In this document: one piece after another, positions 27,112 to 36,290 of the stretch | Position numbering within the stretch: position 1 is the first letter of the stretch | Layout: each line of letters starts with the position of its first letter | From: Mycobacterium sp. ST-F2 | GTDB lineage: Bacteria > Actinomycetota > Actinomycetes > Mycobacteriales > Mycobacteriaceae | NCBI RefSeq assembly: GCF_001905655.1 | Contig: NZ_JMHT01000022.1 | Span: forward strand, 1 to 64,000 | Length of the DNA stretch: 64,000 bases | Direction of reading: 5' to 3' | Position numbers and translations under genes: made by a program | The notes under the pieces: generated by a model | What the model was told of the DNA's origin: nothing | Seen by the model: only the letters and a program-made list of their open reading frames with translations | Database searches by the model: none

Positions 27112-27657
27112 CTACCAGGTACTGCTGCGGAGCACGATCTCGTTGGCCACCTGTGCGGTGAACTCCTCGGCGCTGCGGCGGCCCACCAGCTCGGACATCC
27201 GGAATTCGCCGTAGATGAAGCGCTGTCCGGCTTGTGCCCGCGCCCGGGCATCGGCACTGGTGACCACCACGGTGGTGTTGATCTCCACCGGCGGGCACGC
27301 GTCGCCCGACTCCCCGTCGGCGCGCGGATGGCTGCCGTCGATCGCCACCAGGGCGGTGAACCGGTCCAGTCGAGTGGCCGCCAGCCGCCAGGCCAGCTCC
27401 CCCGCGCCGGCATCCGCGAACAGCAACGCCCACTTCACCCCGACCGTATCCAGAATGCCGACAACCGAATTCACGGTCAGCCGATCGTCGGCTTCGATCA
27501 CCACGGTGCGCAGCGACGCGGTGTGCAGCAACTCGCACAGGGCGTCGTGGCCGGCCTTTGCCTTTTTCGTCACGAGCATGACGACGGTCGTGGCGGCGTC
27601 GGGGCCAGACACGTCGACGGTGGCGCCGAAGCCGTCGACGGTCGGGATGATTGGCAT
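27112..27657 (-). CDS. Small hydrolase-like protein of unknown function
   Basis: 181 residues from ATG 27657 (MPIIPTVDGFGATVDVSGPDAATTVVML). The pattern of strands and helices (TVVMLVTKKAKAGHDALCELLHTASLRTVVIEADD, then VGVKWALLFADAGAGELAWRLAATRLDRFTALVAIDGSHP) resembles an alpha/beta-hydrolase core with a short nucleophile region (FADAGAGELA) in which the usual G-x-S-x-G is missing, so catalysis is doubtful. The C-terminus has a helical segment with FIYGEFRMSELVGRRSAEEF. It follows the Gly/Cys-rich gene on the same strand with a 43-bp gap. No function can be assigned. Confidence 0.65.
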   Translation of the reverse strand: MPIIPTVDGFGATVDVSGPDAATTVVMLVTKKAKAGHDALCELLHTASLRTVVIEADDRLTVNSVVGILDTVGVKWALLFADAGAGELAWRLAATRLDRFTALVAIDGSHPRADGESGDACPPVEINTTVVVTSADARARAQAGQRFIYGEFRMSELVGRRSAEEFTAQVANEIVLRSSTW

Positions 27658-27700
27658 GACGCCACCGTAGCGAACGCCGCGGGACCGCAGGTACCGATAT

Positions 27701-28057
27701 TCAGCAGCTGCCGCCTCCACCACAGCCGCCGCCACCACCACAGCCGCCCCCACCGCCGCCGCAGCCCCCACCGCCGCAACCACCGCCGTCCGAGCATCCG
27801 GACCCGCCGGCATCCCAGCCTCCTCCACCGGAGCCTGCGTAGCCATAGCCCGTGCCACCGGCCGAGCCCGCGCGATGAACCGTGCCCGCCCGACGACGTG
27901 GTGGCCGGCGTCGGCCGATCACGATGGCCATGCCGATGATGATCCCGATGACCGCAAAGCACACGACCATTGGTATCCAGGACGAAGAGCCCTCGCCGGC
28001 GCGGGCTGCCGGCCCGGTCGCGTCGATCGCGCGTACAACGTTCATGATCTGGCTCAC
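27701..28057 (-). CDS. Single-span membrane protein with glycine/cysteine-rich tail
   Basis: About 118 residues from GTG 28057; ATG 28045 is an alternative start. A short N-terminus (SQIMNVVRAIDATGPAARAGEG) precedes one transmembrane helix (IPMVVCFAVIGIIIGMAIVI) and a basic RRRPPRRR stop-transfer stretch, so the C-terminus is predicted to be cytoplasmic. The tail of about 45 residues is almost only Gly with six Cys spaced by 3-7 residues. The tail could bind metal, form disulfides, or be a target for modification. No family was recognised. Codon use in the tail is dominated by GGC/GGT/GGG, creating a locally repetitive DNA sequence. Confidence 0.65.
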   Translation of the reverse strand: MSQIMNVVRAIDATGPAARAGEGSSSWIPMVVCFAVIGIIIGMAIVIGRRRPPRRRAGTVHRAGSAGGTGYGYAGSGGGGWDAGGSGCSDGGGCGGGGCGGGGGGCGGGGGCGGGGSC

Positions 28058-28068
28058 ACCCTCGTCGC

Positions 28069-28317
28069 TCAAGCCGTCGGCCGCAAGTTCAGGTCCCGGT
28101 AGTCCCGGCCGATCGTCGACGTCCCGTGGCGGTGCTGCCCGCCCTGGCACAGCGTGTTCGCCACCACCACGATGTCGCAGGAATGGCCGGCGGCCACGGC
28201 GGCCGACGCGGGCATGAATTCAATTGCGCTCCAAGCAGATCCGAGGGAACCGAGCGTGATCAGGGCACCTGTCACGACGGAGACCATGGACCGGGCGAAA
28301 TAGGTGTTCGGGTACAT
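28069..28317 (-). CDS. Small secreted protein with one potential disulfide
   Basis: 82 residues from ATG 28317, supported by a strong GAGGAGGT site. The N-terminus (YFARSMVSVVTGALITLGSLGSAWSA) is a signal peptide or anchor. The probable mature part contains two cysteines (GHSCDIVVVANTLCQGG), a His-rich QHRHGTSTIGRDY and ends NLRPTA. It resembles the many short exported mycobacterial proteins of unknown function. It heads a run with the Gly/Cys-rich gene (11 bp apart) and is divergent from the response regulator. Confidence 0.7.
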   Translation of the reverse strand: MYPNTYFARSMVSVVTGALITLGSLGSAWSAIEFMPASAAVAAGHSCDIVVVANTLCQGGQHRHGTSTIGRDYRDLNLRPTA

Positions 28318-28458
28318 CGTGACCTCCTCATTTCTGTTGATGAGCACATGTTTTCCCCGCGCCGGGCGCAGCGGAACAGTCCTCGCCTCGCGCCGGGTCT
28401 TTCCTTGCACGATCCTCAGATTCATTGCGAAATCAGCAGGTCTACGTATTCGGCGACC

Positions 28459-28470
28459 TACCATCAGGCC
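28459..28470 (+). promoter_or_regulatory. -10 element for a probable leaderless response-regulator mRNA
   Basis: TACCAT at 28459-28464 fits TANNNT and is followed by 6 nt and then the ATG at 28471. No Shine-Dalgarno sequence is present, consistent with leaderless expression. Confidence 0.4.
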
Positions 28471-29130
28471 ATGCGCGTGCTGCTCGTCGAGGACGATCAG
28501 GGTGTCGCGGCTGCGCTCGCCGAGCTCCTGGAACAGACCGGTCTCACCGTCACCCACACCACCCGCGGGGACGATGCGCTGAACCGCGTCAAGGGGTGTG
28601 ACCTGGTACTACTGGATTTGGGCCTGCCCGACATGGACGGGCTGGACGTGCTGCGCACGCTGCGCAAGGCATCGACCGCACCGGTGATCATCATGACCGC
28701 ACGCGACAGCGACGGCGCCGTGGTGCTGGGACTGCGGGCCGGGGCCGACGACTACCTGGTCAAGCCCGTGCGAAAGGCGGTGCTGCTGGCGCGGATCGAG
28801 GCCGTCATGCGGCGGGTGCAGCGTAGCGCCGGTCCCGTCGTACACCCGCCCGTCGTGGCCGGGCCGGTGACCATCGACCGGGACCGCCACGAGGTCACCT
28901 TGGCGGGCCAGAAGCAGGCGCTCACCAAAACCGAATACCAGATTCTGGCCACGCTGGCCGCTCGTCAGGGTGAAGCCGTCAGCCGTGAAGAGGTCATGCT
29001 CGAGTGCTGGGGTACCGCCGTCGTCGGTCGGTCCCGTTCGCTGGACTTCTTCGTCGGCCAGATCCGGGCCAAGCTGACCGGAATACCGCTGCACACCGTG
29101 CGCGGCTTCGGTTTCCGGTTGGACCGCTGA
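28471..29130 (+). CDS. OmpR-family response regulator
   Basis: 219 residues. The receiver domain (1-about 115) has the acidic pair EDD (7-9), the phospho-acceptor Asp49 in LVLLDLGLPDMDG, Thr in IIMTARD and Lys in DYLVKPV. A winged-helix Trans_reg_C domain follows (ITIDRDRHEVTLAG-like entry, TKTEYQILATLAARQGEAVSREEVM, HTVRGFGFRLD). The sensor gene begins one base after its stop. Its targets are unknown; the TAXI gene and the permease downstream are the nearest candidates. Confidence 0.92.
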   Translation: MRVLLVEDDQGVAAALAELLEQTGLTVTHTTRGDDALNRVKGCDLVLLDLGLPDMDGLDVLRTLRKASTAPVIIMTARDSDGAVVLGLRAGADDYLVKPVRKAVLLARIEAVMRRVQRSAGPVVHPPVVAGPVTIDRDRHEVTLAGQKQALTKTEYQILATLAARQGEAVSREEVMLECWGTAVVGRSRSLDFFVGQIRAKLTGIPLHTVRGFGFRLDR

Positions 29131-29131
29131 C

Positions 29132-30505
29132 GTGGGTCTGCGGGTCCGCGCTCTCCTGATGACGCTGCTCCTCATCGCAACGGCGGCGTTGGCGATCCCG
29201 CTGGCCCTGAGCCTGGCCAACCACCGCACCAATGTCCTGCACACCGAACGCGAGCGACAGTTGACGGCGCTGGCCGACATCGCCGCCACCGCAGCCGCAC
29301 CCGACCAGGAACTGGTCGACCGCTACCAGCAGGTGTACGGCGAAGGCGCCCTGATCGTCGATGCCGACGGCAGGACGCTGGCGGCCAGCGGACTGTCCGC
29401 CGCCGACAGCGGAGTGACGACTGCCGCCGAACGCGCGCTGTCCGATGCCCCCGCCGCGCCGCGCGCCAGGATCATGCCCTGGGACCGGCAATCGATGTTG
29501 GCCGCCAAGGGAATTCGACGCAACGGCGAGCTGGTGGGAGCGGTGGTCCTCGACGTGGATCCGTCCAAGGCGGCGCACGACATCACCGTGGACTGGTTGT
29601 GGATTGCGGCGGGCTGCATCGTGTTGCTCGGGGTGGCAGCCGTCGCCGCACAGAGTGTGACCCGGTGGGTGCTGCGGCCACTGGTCGGACTGGAGCGCGC
29701 CGTCGAGGACATGGCCGGCGGCATCGCGGGCCAACCGGCTCATGTGTCGGGACCGCCTGAGCTGCGGCGTTTTACGTCGGCGTTCAACGCGATGGCGCAA
29801 GCGGTGCACGCTTCGCTCGACCATCAACGCCGGCTCATCGCCGATGCCTCACACCAGTTGCGCAACCCACTGGCTGCCGTCCGGCTGCGCGCCGACACCC
29901 TCGAAGACCATGTCACCGATTCGGGGCGCCCGACCTACGATTCGATGTCGGCCGAACTGGACCGGCTGGAGAACCTGCTGGCCCAGTTGCTCCGGTTGGC
30001 GCGCGCCGAGCAGGCCAGCCACAGCCACCGGTCCGGCCTGGCTGCGGCAGTTCATGATTCGACGGACCTGGACAGCGTCGCCGCGCAGCGGCTCGATTTC
30101 TGGCAGGCCACGGCCGACCAGAGTGACCAGCGGCTGCGCTTCGAGACGGCGCACCCGCATCTGGCGGTGCAGATGCCGCGCCACGATGTCGAGCAGCTGC
30201 TGGACATCGCGTTGGACAACGCGTTGCGCTACTCCGGTACGGGAACCACCGTCACCGTGTCGACGACGCCCACCGATACCGGCATCGAACTCACCATCAG
30301 CGACGACGGCCCGGGCCTGCCCGCCGATACCATCGCCCAGGCGGCCACGCGGTTCTGGCGCGGGCACAGCGACAGCGAGGGCACCGGTCTGGGCCTGGCC
30401 ATCGCCACCGAAATCGCTGCCGCACACGGCGGATCGGCGTCGGTCGCCAAGTCCGCCGACGGCGGCCTCGCGGTCCAGTACCACCTACCGGCGAGCACAT
30501 CATGA
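29132..30505 (+). CDS. Sensor histidine kinase
   Basis: 457 residues from GTG 29132. One transmembrane helix (about 7-28), an extracytoplasmic domain (about 30-150), a second helix (about 154-175), HAMP-like linker (VTRWVLRPLVGLERAVEDMAGG), HisKA with His241 in DASHQLRNPLAAVRLR, and a HATPase_c domain (N-box DIALDNALRYS, G1 DDGPGLP, G2 EGTGLGLAIA). It forms a pair with the preceding regulator. Its stop overlaps the TAXI lipoprotein start by ATGA, so ligand-binding protein and kinase should be made together. Confidence 0.92.
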   Translation: MGLRVRALLMTLLLIATAALAIPLALSLANHRTNVLHTERERQLTALADIAATAAAPDQELVDRYQQVYGEGALIVDADGRTLAASGLSAADSGVTTAAERALSDAPAAPRARIMPWDRQSMLAAKGIRRNGELVGAVVLDVDPSKAAHDITVDWLWIAAGCIVLLGVAAVAAQSVTRWVLRPLVGLERAVEDMAGGIAGQPAHVSGPPELRRFTSAFNAMAQAVHASLDHQRRLIADASHQLRNPLAAVRLRADTLEDHVTDSGRPTYDSMSAELDRLENLLAQLLRLARAEQASHSHRSGLAAAVHDSTDLDSVAAQRLDFWQATADQSDQRLRFETAHPHLAVQMPRHDVEQLLDIALDNALRYSGTGTTVTVSTTPTDTGIELTISDDGPGLPADTIAQAATRFWRGHSDSEGTGLGLAIATEIAAAHGGSASVAKSADGGLAVQYHLPASTS

Positions 30506-31431
30506 CGCTGACCCGACGTGCATTCCTCGCCTCCTCTGCCGCGGCGGTCGTCGCGGGCTGCCTGCCGAACAGCACGCAGGGCACCATCCGGTTGGCCGCG
30601 GGCGATCGTGGTGGTTTGTACCTGCAGGTCTGCGAACTCTTCGCCCAGCGCCTGCGGCTCCGGTATCCCGGCGTCGTGGTCACCGTGATGCCCACCGCCG
30701 GTAGCGTCGACAATCTCAATCTGTTGCAATCGGGTCAGGCCGACATGGCGCTCGCCCAGGCCGACGTGGTCAACCGGCACCGGCGTGGCAGAGCACCGGC
30801 CGACTCACCGCTGGCAGTGGCGCGCGTCTACGAAAACTATGTCCAGCTGGTCGTGCCCGACGCATCCCCCATCCGTCAGGTGAATGATCTTGCGGGACTG
30901 CGGGTTTCGACAGGACCACCGGGCTCTGGCGTCGCGGCTGTCACCACGGTGCTGTTCGGTGCGGCGAAGCTGACTGATCGGATCCGCCGGGTTGACCTGC
31001 GTCTGAACGACGCAGTGGCCGCACTCGGTAACCACACCATTGATGCCCTGGTCTGGTCCGGCGGCATCCCGACCCCGGCCATCGCCGAGTTGGACAAGAC
31101 ACTGCCGCTACGCATCGTCGATCTGACTCCATGGGTCGCGCCGATGTCGGAACTGTCGTCCTATCCGTACCTGCTGCTGCGCGCGCCGATCGGCGCCTAT
31201 GTACCGACGAGTGTCTACACCATCGGCTCCGCCGATCTGCTCCTGTGCCGGCCAGGCCTGTCGAACGCGTTGGCGGCTGCCGCGGTCGACGTATTGGCAA
31301 CGGACGCAACGCAGCTCATGCCACCCGAAGTGCGTGGTCTGCAGTACCTGCAACCGCCGAACATGATCCAGACGGGCCGAATCCCCTTGCACCCCGGGGC
31401 CATCGAGGAATACCGCGTGCTACACGGCTGA
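30502..31431 (+). CDS. TAXI-family TRAP solute-binding lipoprotein
   Basis: 309 residues. The N-terminus LTRRAFLASSAAAVVAGC is a twin-arginine-like signal with a lipobox (Cys20), so it should be tethered outside the membrane. The fold is the TAXI (TRAP-associated extracytoplasmic immunogenic) type: LAAGDRGGLYLQVCELFAQRLRLR, VMPTAGSVDNLNLLQSGQADMALAQADV, and DLAGLRVSTGPPGSGVAAVTTVL. Known TAXI proteins bind glutamate, 2-oxoglutarate or related acids for TRAP transporters. No TRAP membrane subunits are nearby; instead it overlaps the histidine kinase gene, which suggests a sensing role. Confidence 0.87.
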   Translation: MTLTRRAFLASSAAAVVAGCLPNSTQGTIRLAAGDRGGLYLQVCELFAQRLRLRYPGVVVTVMPTAGSVDNLNLLQSGQADMALAQADVVNRHRRGRAPADSPLAVARVYENYVQLVVPDASPIRQVNDLAGLRVSTGPPGSGVAAVTTVLFGAAKLTDRIRRVDLRLNDAVAALGNHTIDALVWSGGIPTPAIAELDKTLPLRIVDLTPWVAPMSELSSYPYLLLRAPIGAYVPTSVYTIGSADLLLCRPGLSNALAAAAVDVLATDATQLMPPEVRGLQYLQPPNMIQTGRIPLHPGAIEEYRVLHG

Positions 31432-31535
31432 GAGCCGACCGAAACATCATGGAAACGATGGCGTCAGTTGGGCAGCGCGAACCCCGGACGCACCCTATTG
31501 TTCTTCAACATCCGGGGCGCCCTAAGGAGGCCGCA

Positions 31536-33125
31536 GTGCCAGAAGGACATGAAGCACTTACCGAAGACGAGCTGCTACTGGCCAAGCTCGGCTACAGCCA
31601 GGAACTGCAGCGCTCCTGGTCCGGTTTCAGCAATTTCGCCATCTCGTTCTCCATCATCTCCATCCTCTCGGGGTGCTTCACGTCGTTCGGACTGGGCTGG
31701 AACAACGGCGGGCCGGCCGCCATCGCCTGGGGCTGGCCGATCGTTGCGGCGTTCATCCTCGTCATCGGCCTCTGTATGTCCGAGCTGGTGTCGGCCTTTC
31801 CGACCTCCGGCGGAATCTATTGGTGGGCAGCAAAACTCGGCGGCGCGAAGGCCGGTTTCTATGCCGGCTGGCTCAACCTCATCGGCCTGGTGGCCATCCT
31901 CGCGTCGGTGGCCTATGGCTGCGCGACGTTCATCGACCTCACCTTGGGCACCCTCAGCGCCGACTGGCTGGCGGGATACAGCCTCACTCGGACGTTCATC
32001 ATCTTCGTGGCCATCCTGGGCATCTCGGCGCTGATCAACATCTTCTCCAGCCATCTGCTGGCGATCATCAACAACGTCTCGGTGTGGTGGCACGTCTTCG
32101 GCGCGGCCGCGGTCATCGGCATCCTGATCTTCGTGCCGAGCCACCACGCGAGTCTCTCGGACGTCTTCGCCAAGACCATCAACAACAGCGGCATGTTCGG
32201 CGGCGCCACCTCGGGCGCCGGCTGGCTGTTCGTGGTGCTGCCGATCTCGGTGATCCTGACGCAGTACACCATCACCGGCTACGACGCATCGGCGCACCTG
32301 TCGGAGGAGACCAAGAGCGCGGCGGGCGCGGCGGCAAAGGGCATCTGGCGGTCCATCTTCTACTCGGCCGTCGGCGGCTGGATTCTCTTGCTGGCCTTCC
32401 TGTTCGCCGTCCAGGATTCCGACGCGGTATCCAAGGGCGGCGGCGCCGTGGCCGCCATCTTCAACCAGGCGATGAGCTCGGGCTGGGCGACTTCGGTGCT
32501 GTTCATCTCGACAGCCGGCCAGTTCTTCTGCGCCGTCGCCTGCCAGACCAGCGCGTCCCGGATGCTGTTCGCGTTCAGCCGGGACCGCGCGGTACCCGGC
32601 CACCGCTGGTGGTCGGAGGTCAACAAGCACAGGGTGCCGACCCACAGCGTCACGATCACCGCCGTCGTGGCCGCCGCGCTGACCCTGCCGGCCCTGGTCA
32701 AGGTCGATATCAACGGCACACCCACCCCGGTGGCGTTCTACGCCGTCGTCTCCATCGGAGTCGTCGGGGTGTATCTGTGCTTTGCGGTGCCGATCTACTA
32801 CCGCTGGCGTGCCGGCGACGAATTCGAAACGGGCAGTTGGAATCTGCGCGGCCACCACAAGTGGATGGCCCCGGTCGCGCTGGCCGAGATCACGATCACC
32901 TCGATCATCGCGATGTTCCCGACGTCGCTGGGTGGAGTGCCGTGGGACGCCAGCTTTGAATGGAAGTTCGTCAACTACACACCATTGCTGGTCGGTGGGG
33001 TCCTGCTGCTGCTCTACATCTACTGGCACGTGTCGGTGAAGAACTGGTTCACCGGCCCCATCAAGCAGGTCGAGGAGCCCGTCGAAGCAGTGGGACCGGC
33101 AGAGCCAGTGGCCGAACCCGGCTGA
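31536..33125 (+). CDS. APC-superfamily amino acid/amine permease
   Basis: 529 residues from GTG 31536, chosen for the AAGGAGG 5-6 nt upstream. About twelve transmembrane segments. TM1 (SGFSNFAISFSIISILSGCFTSFG) and the following GWPIVAAFILVIGLCMSELVSAFPTSGGIYWWAAKLGG are typical of the amino acid choline transporter group (GABA/BAT-like). QYTITGYDASAHLSEETKSA in the middle is a family hallmark. The substrate is probably an amino acid or small amine. It lies 104 bp after the TAXI gene and may be its regulatory target. Its stop abuts the cobQ stop on the other strand with no gap. Confidence 0.88.
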   Translation: MPEGHEALTEDELLLAKLGYSQELQRSWSGFSNFAISFSIISILSGCFTSFGLGWNNGGPAAIAWGWPIVAAFILVIGLCMSELVSAFPTSGGIYWWAAKLGGAKAGFYAGWLNLIGLVAILASVAYGCATFIDLTLGTLSADWLAGYSLTRTFIIFVAILGISALINIFSSHLLAIINNVSVWWHVFGAAAVIGILIFVPSHHASLSDVFAKTINNSGMFGGATSGAGWLFVVLPISVILTQYTITGYDASAHLSEETKSAAGAAAKGIWRSIFYSAVGGWILLLAFLFAVQDSDAVSKGGGAVAAIFNQAMSSGWATSVLFISTAGQFFCAVACQTSASRMLFAFSRDRAVPGHRWWSEVNKHRVPTHSVTITAVVAAALTLPALVKVDINGTPTPVAFYAVVSIGVVGVYLCFAVPIYYRWRAGDEFETGSWNLRGHHKWMAPVALAEITITSIIAMFPTSLGGVPWDASFEWKFVNYTPLLVGGVLLLLYIYWHVSVKNWFTGPIKQVEEPVEAVGPAEPVAEPG

Positions 33126-34613
33126 TCACGGGAGCAGGCTGGCCGCGATGACCGGCCGGGCCGGCGCACCGGACTCGACCAGTTCCAGCATCGCGTCGAT
33201 ATCCACATGTGCGGCAAGCAGATCCGCCATCACGTCGAGCTGCGCGTCGCGTAGCCCGGCGACGTTGACGTCGTCGGCCACGACGAAGCCGTCCTTGCCG
33301 CGGGCCGCCGCAACCTCGGCGAGCCAGGCCCGGCGCACGGCGTCGTTGTCCAGCAGCCCGTGCCAATGCGTGCCGTACACCTGGCCGTGCCGGATGCCGA
33401 CGCCGAGCCAATCCGGTTCGGCGCACCGCGCGACCCGCCCGTGGTGGATCTCGTAGCCGTACAACGGCGTATCCCAGTGCTTCAGGGTCTTGTCGGCATC
33501 GAACTCGATGTCCGCATCCAGCAGACCCAAACCGGGTACCCGGCCGGCGCCGGACTCGACGGTGTCATGGATCGTCGTGCACAGCATCTGGAACCCACCG
33601 CAGACGCCGAGTACGGCGCGCCCCGACCGGGCATGTGCGACAACGGCTTCGGCGAGTCCGCGCTCGCGCAGCCAGGTCAGATCGGAGACGGTCGCCTTGC
33701 TGCCGGGCAGCACCACGACGTCGGCACCCGAGAGTTCGGCCGCGGTGTCGACCCAGCGCACATGCACGCCCGGCTCACACGCCAGGGCCTCGACGTCGGT
33801 GGAATTCGAGATCCGGGGCAGCCGTACCGCCGCAACGATCAGTGCGTCGGCACCGCGCGGGGCCGCGGGCCGACCCAATTGTCCCCGCGGCGTGACCGAC
33901 AGCGAGTCCTCGGCATCGAGCCACAGGTCGTCGCAGTACGGGATCACCCCGTACGTCGGGCGGCCGGTGAGCGATTCCAGTTGCCGCAGACCAGGTTCCA
34001 GCAGCGCCGGGTCACCCCGGAACTTGTTGACCAGGAAGCCGGCGATCAGTGTCTGGTCCGCAGGTTCCAGTACCGCCACCGTGCCATACAGGTGCGCCAG
34101 CAGGCCACCCCGGTCGATGTCGCCGACCACGACCACCGGCAGGTCGGCGGCGCGGGCCAGGCCCATGTTGGCCACATCCGTGGCCCGCAGGTTGATCTCG
34201 GCGGGCGAACCCGCCCCCTCACAGACCACGACGTCGAATTCGCTTCGCAGCGAGGCCAATTCGTCGGCCACGACAGCAGCCAGCTGGGTCCGGCGGGTGA
34301 AGTAGTCACCCGCCGCCACCGTGCCGGAGACGACGCCGCGCACCACCAGCTGCGAGGTCCGGTCCCCGCCGGGTTTGAGCAGGATCGGGTTGAACCGCAC
34401 GCTCGGCGCCAGCCCGGCCGCGCGCGCCTGCATGGCCTGGGCCCGGCCGATCTCGCCGCCCTCAACCGTCACGGCCGAGTTGTTGGACATGTTCTGCGCC
34501 TTGAACGGCGCGACCCGTACGCCCTTGCGGGCCAGCAGCCGGCACAGCCCGGCCACCACCATCGACTTGCCGGCGTCCGACGTGGTACCGGCGACCAGCA
34601 GTGCGCCGCTCAT
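33126..34613 (-). CDS. cobQ: Cobyric acid synthase
   Basis: 495 residues, as expected for mycobacteria. It amidates carboxylates b, d, e and g of adenosylcobyrinate diamide. The P-loop-like [19 protein letters not shown] and [13 protein letters not shown] lead the ATPase domain, and the C-terminal amidotransferase has GVCGGFQML (Cys nucleophile) and [10 protein letters not shown] (His). The start ATG 34613 is where homology begins, although the frame is open 37 codons further. It is separated here from the other cob genes by about 20 kb. Palindromic repeats lie immediately upstream. Confidence 0.95.
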   Translation of the reverse strand: MSGALLVAGTTSDAGKSMVVAGLCRLLARKGVRVAPFKAQNMSNNSAVTVEGGEIGRAQAMQARAAGLAPSVRFNPILLKPGGDRTSQLVVRGVVSGTVAAGDYFTRRTQLAAVVADELASLRSEFDVVVCEGAGSPAEINLRATDVANMGLARAADLPVVVVGDIDRGGLLAHLYGTVAVLEPADQTLIAGFLVNKFRGDPALLEPGLRQLESLTGRPTYGVIPYCDDLWLDAEDSLSVTPRGQLGRPAAPRGADALIVAAVRLPRISNSTDVEALACEPGVHVRWVDTAAELSGADVVVLPGSKATVSDLTWLRERGLAEAVVAHARSGRAVLGVCGGFQMLCTTIHDTVESGAGRVPGLGLLDADIEFDADKTLKHWDTPLYGYEIHHGRVARCAEPDWLGVGIRHGQVYGTHWHGLLDNDAVRRAWLAEVAAARGKDGFVVADDVNVAGLRDAQLDVMADLLAAHVDIDAMLELVESGAPARPVIAASLLP

Positions 34614-34631
34614 TCCGCGGTCTGCGCCGCG

Positions 34632-34731
34632 AATGTGCACACAGATCGCCGATCTCGTGATTCTGGTGATCTGTGTGCACATTGGCGACTGCGGACTGCG
34701 GGGTGGCGCGACCAGTGTGCGCACAGATCGC
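34632..34731. repeat. Palindromic TGTGCACACAGATC repeats between map and cobQ
   Basis: AATGTGCACACAGATC (34632-34647) and GATCTGTGTGCACATT (34668-34683) form a perfect 16-bp inverted repeat with a 20-nt loop. A third, direct copy of the left arm with one change (tgtgcgcacagatcgc) lies at 34716-34731. The hairpin sits 19 bp upstream of cobQ and downstream of map on the same strand. It may be a terminator, an operator, or a dispersed palindromic repeat. Confidence 0.7.
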
Positions 34732-34794
34732 GACTGTCACCGGTTACGTGATCTGACGGCACAGTCGGGTCGTCAAAGGCAGCCGGGAAACCGG

Positions 34795-35652
34795 TCACGG
34801 CAGGGTGAGAATGTCGGCGCCGTCGTCGGTCACCACGAGGGTGTGCTCGAACTGCGCCGTCCACTTCTTGTCCTTGGTGGCGACGGTCCAGTCGTCGTCC
34901 CAGATCTCGTAGTCCAGCGAACCGAGGTTGATCATCGGCTCGATGGTGAAGGTCATACCCGGCTCCAGCACCGTCTCGACCTCGGGCTTGTCGTAATGCA
35001 ACACGATCAGCCCATTGTGGAACGTCTCGCCGATGCCGTGGCCGGTGAAGTCGCGAACCACGTTGTAGCCGAAGCGATTCGCGTAGGCCTCGATGACCCG
35101 GCCGACCACCGACAACTGCCGTCCCGGCTTGACGGCCTTGATGGCCCGCATGGTGGCTTCGTGGGTGCGCTCGACCAGCAGCCGGTGCTCCTCCGAGACG
35201 TCGCCGGCCAGGAAGGTGGCGTTGGTGTCGCCGTGCACACCGTCCTTGTATGCGGTGACGTCGATGTTGACGATGTCACCGTCCTCGATCACCGTCGAGT
35301 CCGGGATGCCGTGGCAGATGATCTCGTTGAGCGAGGTGCAGCAGGACTTCGGAAAGCCCTTGTAGCCCAGCGTCGACGGGTAGGCGCCGTGGTCGAGCAT
35401 GTACTCGTGCGCCACCCGGTCCAGGTGGTCGGTCGTGACGCCGGGTGCGACGGCCTTGCCGGCCTCGGCGAGCGCCTGCGCCGCGATGCGGCCGGCGACG
35501 CGCATCTTCTCGATCACCTCTGGCGTCTGGACCCAGGGCTCGCTGCCTTCGCGCACCGTCGGCTTCCACGCGTACTCGGGACGCGGGATCGACTTGGGCA
35601 CCGGCAGGGTGGCAGACACCTCGCCGGGGCGAAGCGCGGTACGAACAGACAT
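34795..35652 (-). CDS. map: Methionine aminopeptidase, type I
   Basis: 285 residues, the length of M. tuberculosis MapB. It removes the initiator methionine using two metal ions. Metal ligands are recognisable in [20 protein letters not shown] (two Asp), [11 protein letters not shown] (His), TFTIEPM (Glu) and [12 protein letters not shown] (Glu). The N-terminal about 40-residue extension with a PxxPxxP-type sequence ([12 protein letters not shown]) is typical of this actinobacterial form and is thought to contact the ribosome. It lies upstream of cobQ on the same strand, separated by the palindromic repeats. Confidence 0.95.
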   Translation of the reverse strand: MSVRTALRPGEVSATLPVPKSIPRPEYAWKPTVREGSEPWVQTPEVIEKMRVAGRIAAQALAEAGKAVAPGVTTDHLDRVAHEYMLDHGAYPSTLGYKGFPKSCCTSLNEIICHGIPDSTVIEDGDIVNIDVTAYKDGVHGDTNATFLAGDVSEEHRLLVERTHEATMRAIKAVKPGRQLSVVGRVIEAYANRFGYNVVRDFTGHGIGETFHNGLIVLHYDKPEVETVLEPGMTFTIEPMINLGSLDYEIWDDDWTVATKDKKWTAQFEHTLVVTDDGADILTLP

Positions 35653-35677
35653 CGTCCCAGCTTAACGGGCGCCGCGG

Positions 35678-36259
35678 CTACCGGTCGCCGCGGCCGAACC
35701 AGGTTCGGCGCGGCCCGCGGATGTCGACCGACCCGAACACCACCCGCCCCGTCAGGATGACGTGCGGTGTCCCGTCGGCCGGCGCGTCCTTGCGGTGGTC
35801 GGTGGCACTGCCGACGGCCACCTCGACGTCGTCGATGGACGCGCTGGCACCGTCGGGCAGCCGCAGGTCCAGGGAGCTGAACTTGAGATCGAGCTCGATC
35901 ACAACGATGGGCCCCCCGAACCGGGCCCGCGTCAGGTCCAGGTCGATCGAACCGACGCGGCGGACCAGCGCGAGCCGGGTCGGCACGACCCATTCGCCCT
36001 GCCGCTTGAGCGATCCCATGACCCCGCGCAGCTCCACGCGATCCGCAGAACCCGTCACGATGGCGTTGGGCGCGGGCAGGTCGCCGACCAGCACCGCCAG
36101 CTCGGCCTGTTGACGGGCCAGGGCGACCAGCGCGGAACGTTCAGAGAACTCGTCCATGTCGATGAGCCCCAGCGCCACCGCGTTGTGCAGGCGCCGGAGC
36201 GTGCCGTTGCGGTCCGCGTCAGAGACGCGCAGGACCGCGATCTCGTCGCTGTTGGTCAT
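35678..36259 (-). CDS. DUF1707 domain protein with LiaF-like C-terminus
   Basis: 193 residues. The N-terminal about 60 residues (LRVSDADRNGTLRRLHNAVALGLIDMDEFSERSALVALARQQAELAVLVGDLP) are the DUF1707 domain common in actinobacteria. The remainder (LRGVMGSLKRQGEWVVPTRLALVRRVGSIDLDLTRARF...GSVDIRGP) resembles the beta-rich LiaF/DUF2154-type region. No transmembrane helix is seen, so it is probably cytoplasmic or peripheral. LiaF-type domains take part in envelope-stress signalling; a similar role is inference only. It sits between the penicillin-binding lipoprotein gene and map. Confidence 0.8.
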   Translation of the reverse strand: MTNSDEIAVLRVSDADRNGTLRRLHNAVALGLIDMDEFSERSALVALARQQAELAVLVGDLPAPNAIVTGSADRVELRGVMGSLKRQGEWVVPTRLALVRRVGSIDLDLTRARFGGPIVVIELDLKFSSLDLRLPDGASASIDDVEVAVGSATDHRKDAPADGTPHVILTGRVVFGSVDIRGPRRTWFGRGDR

Positions 36260-36290
36260 CCAAACAGGCTACCCAGACCAACGTCGTCGG

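Noticed and set aside
27714..27800. Tandem DNA repeat or microsatellite of cacc/gcc units
   Set aside because: The repetition follows from Gly codons in a frame with an upstream membrane helix and plausible start; treated as coding.
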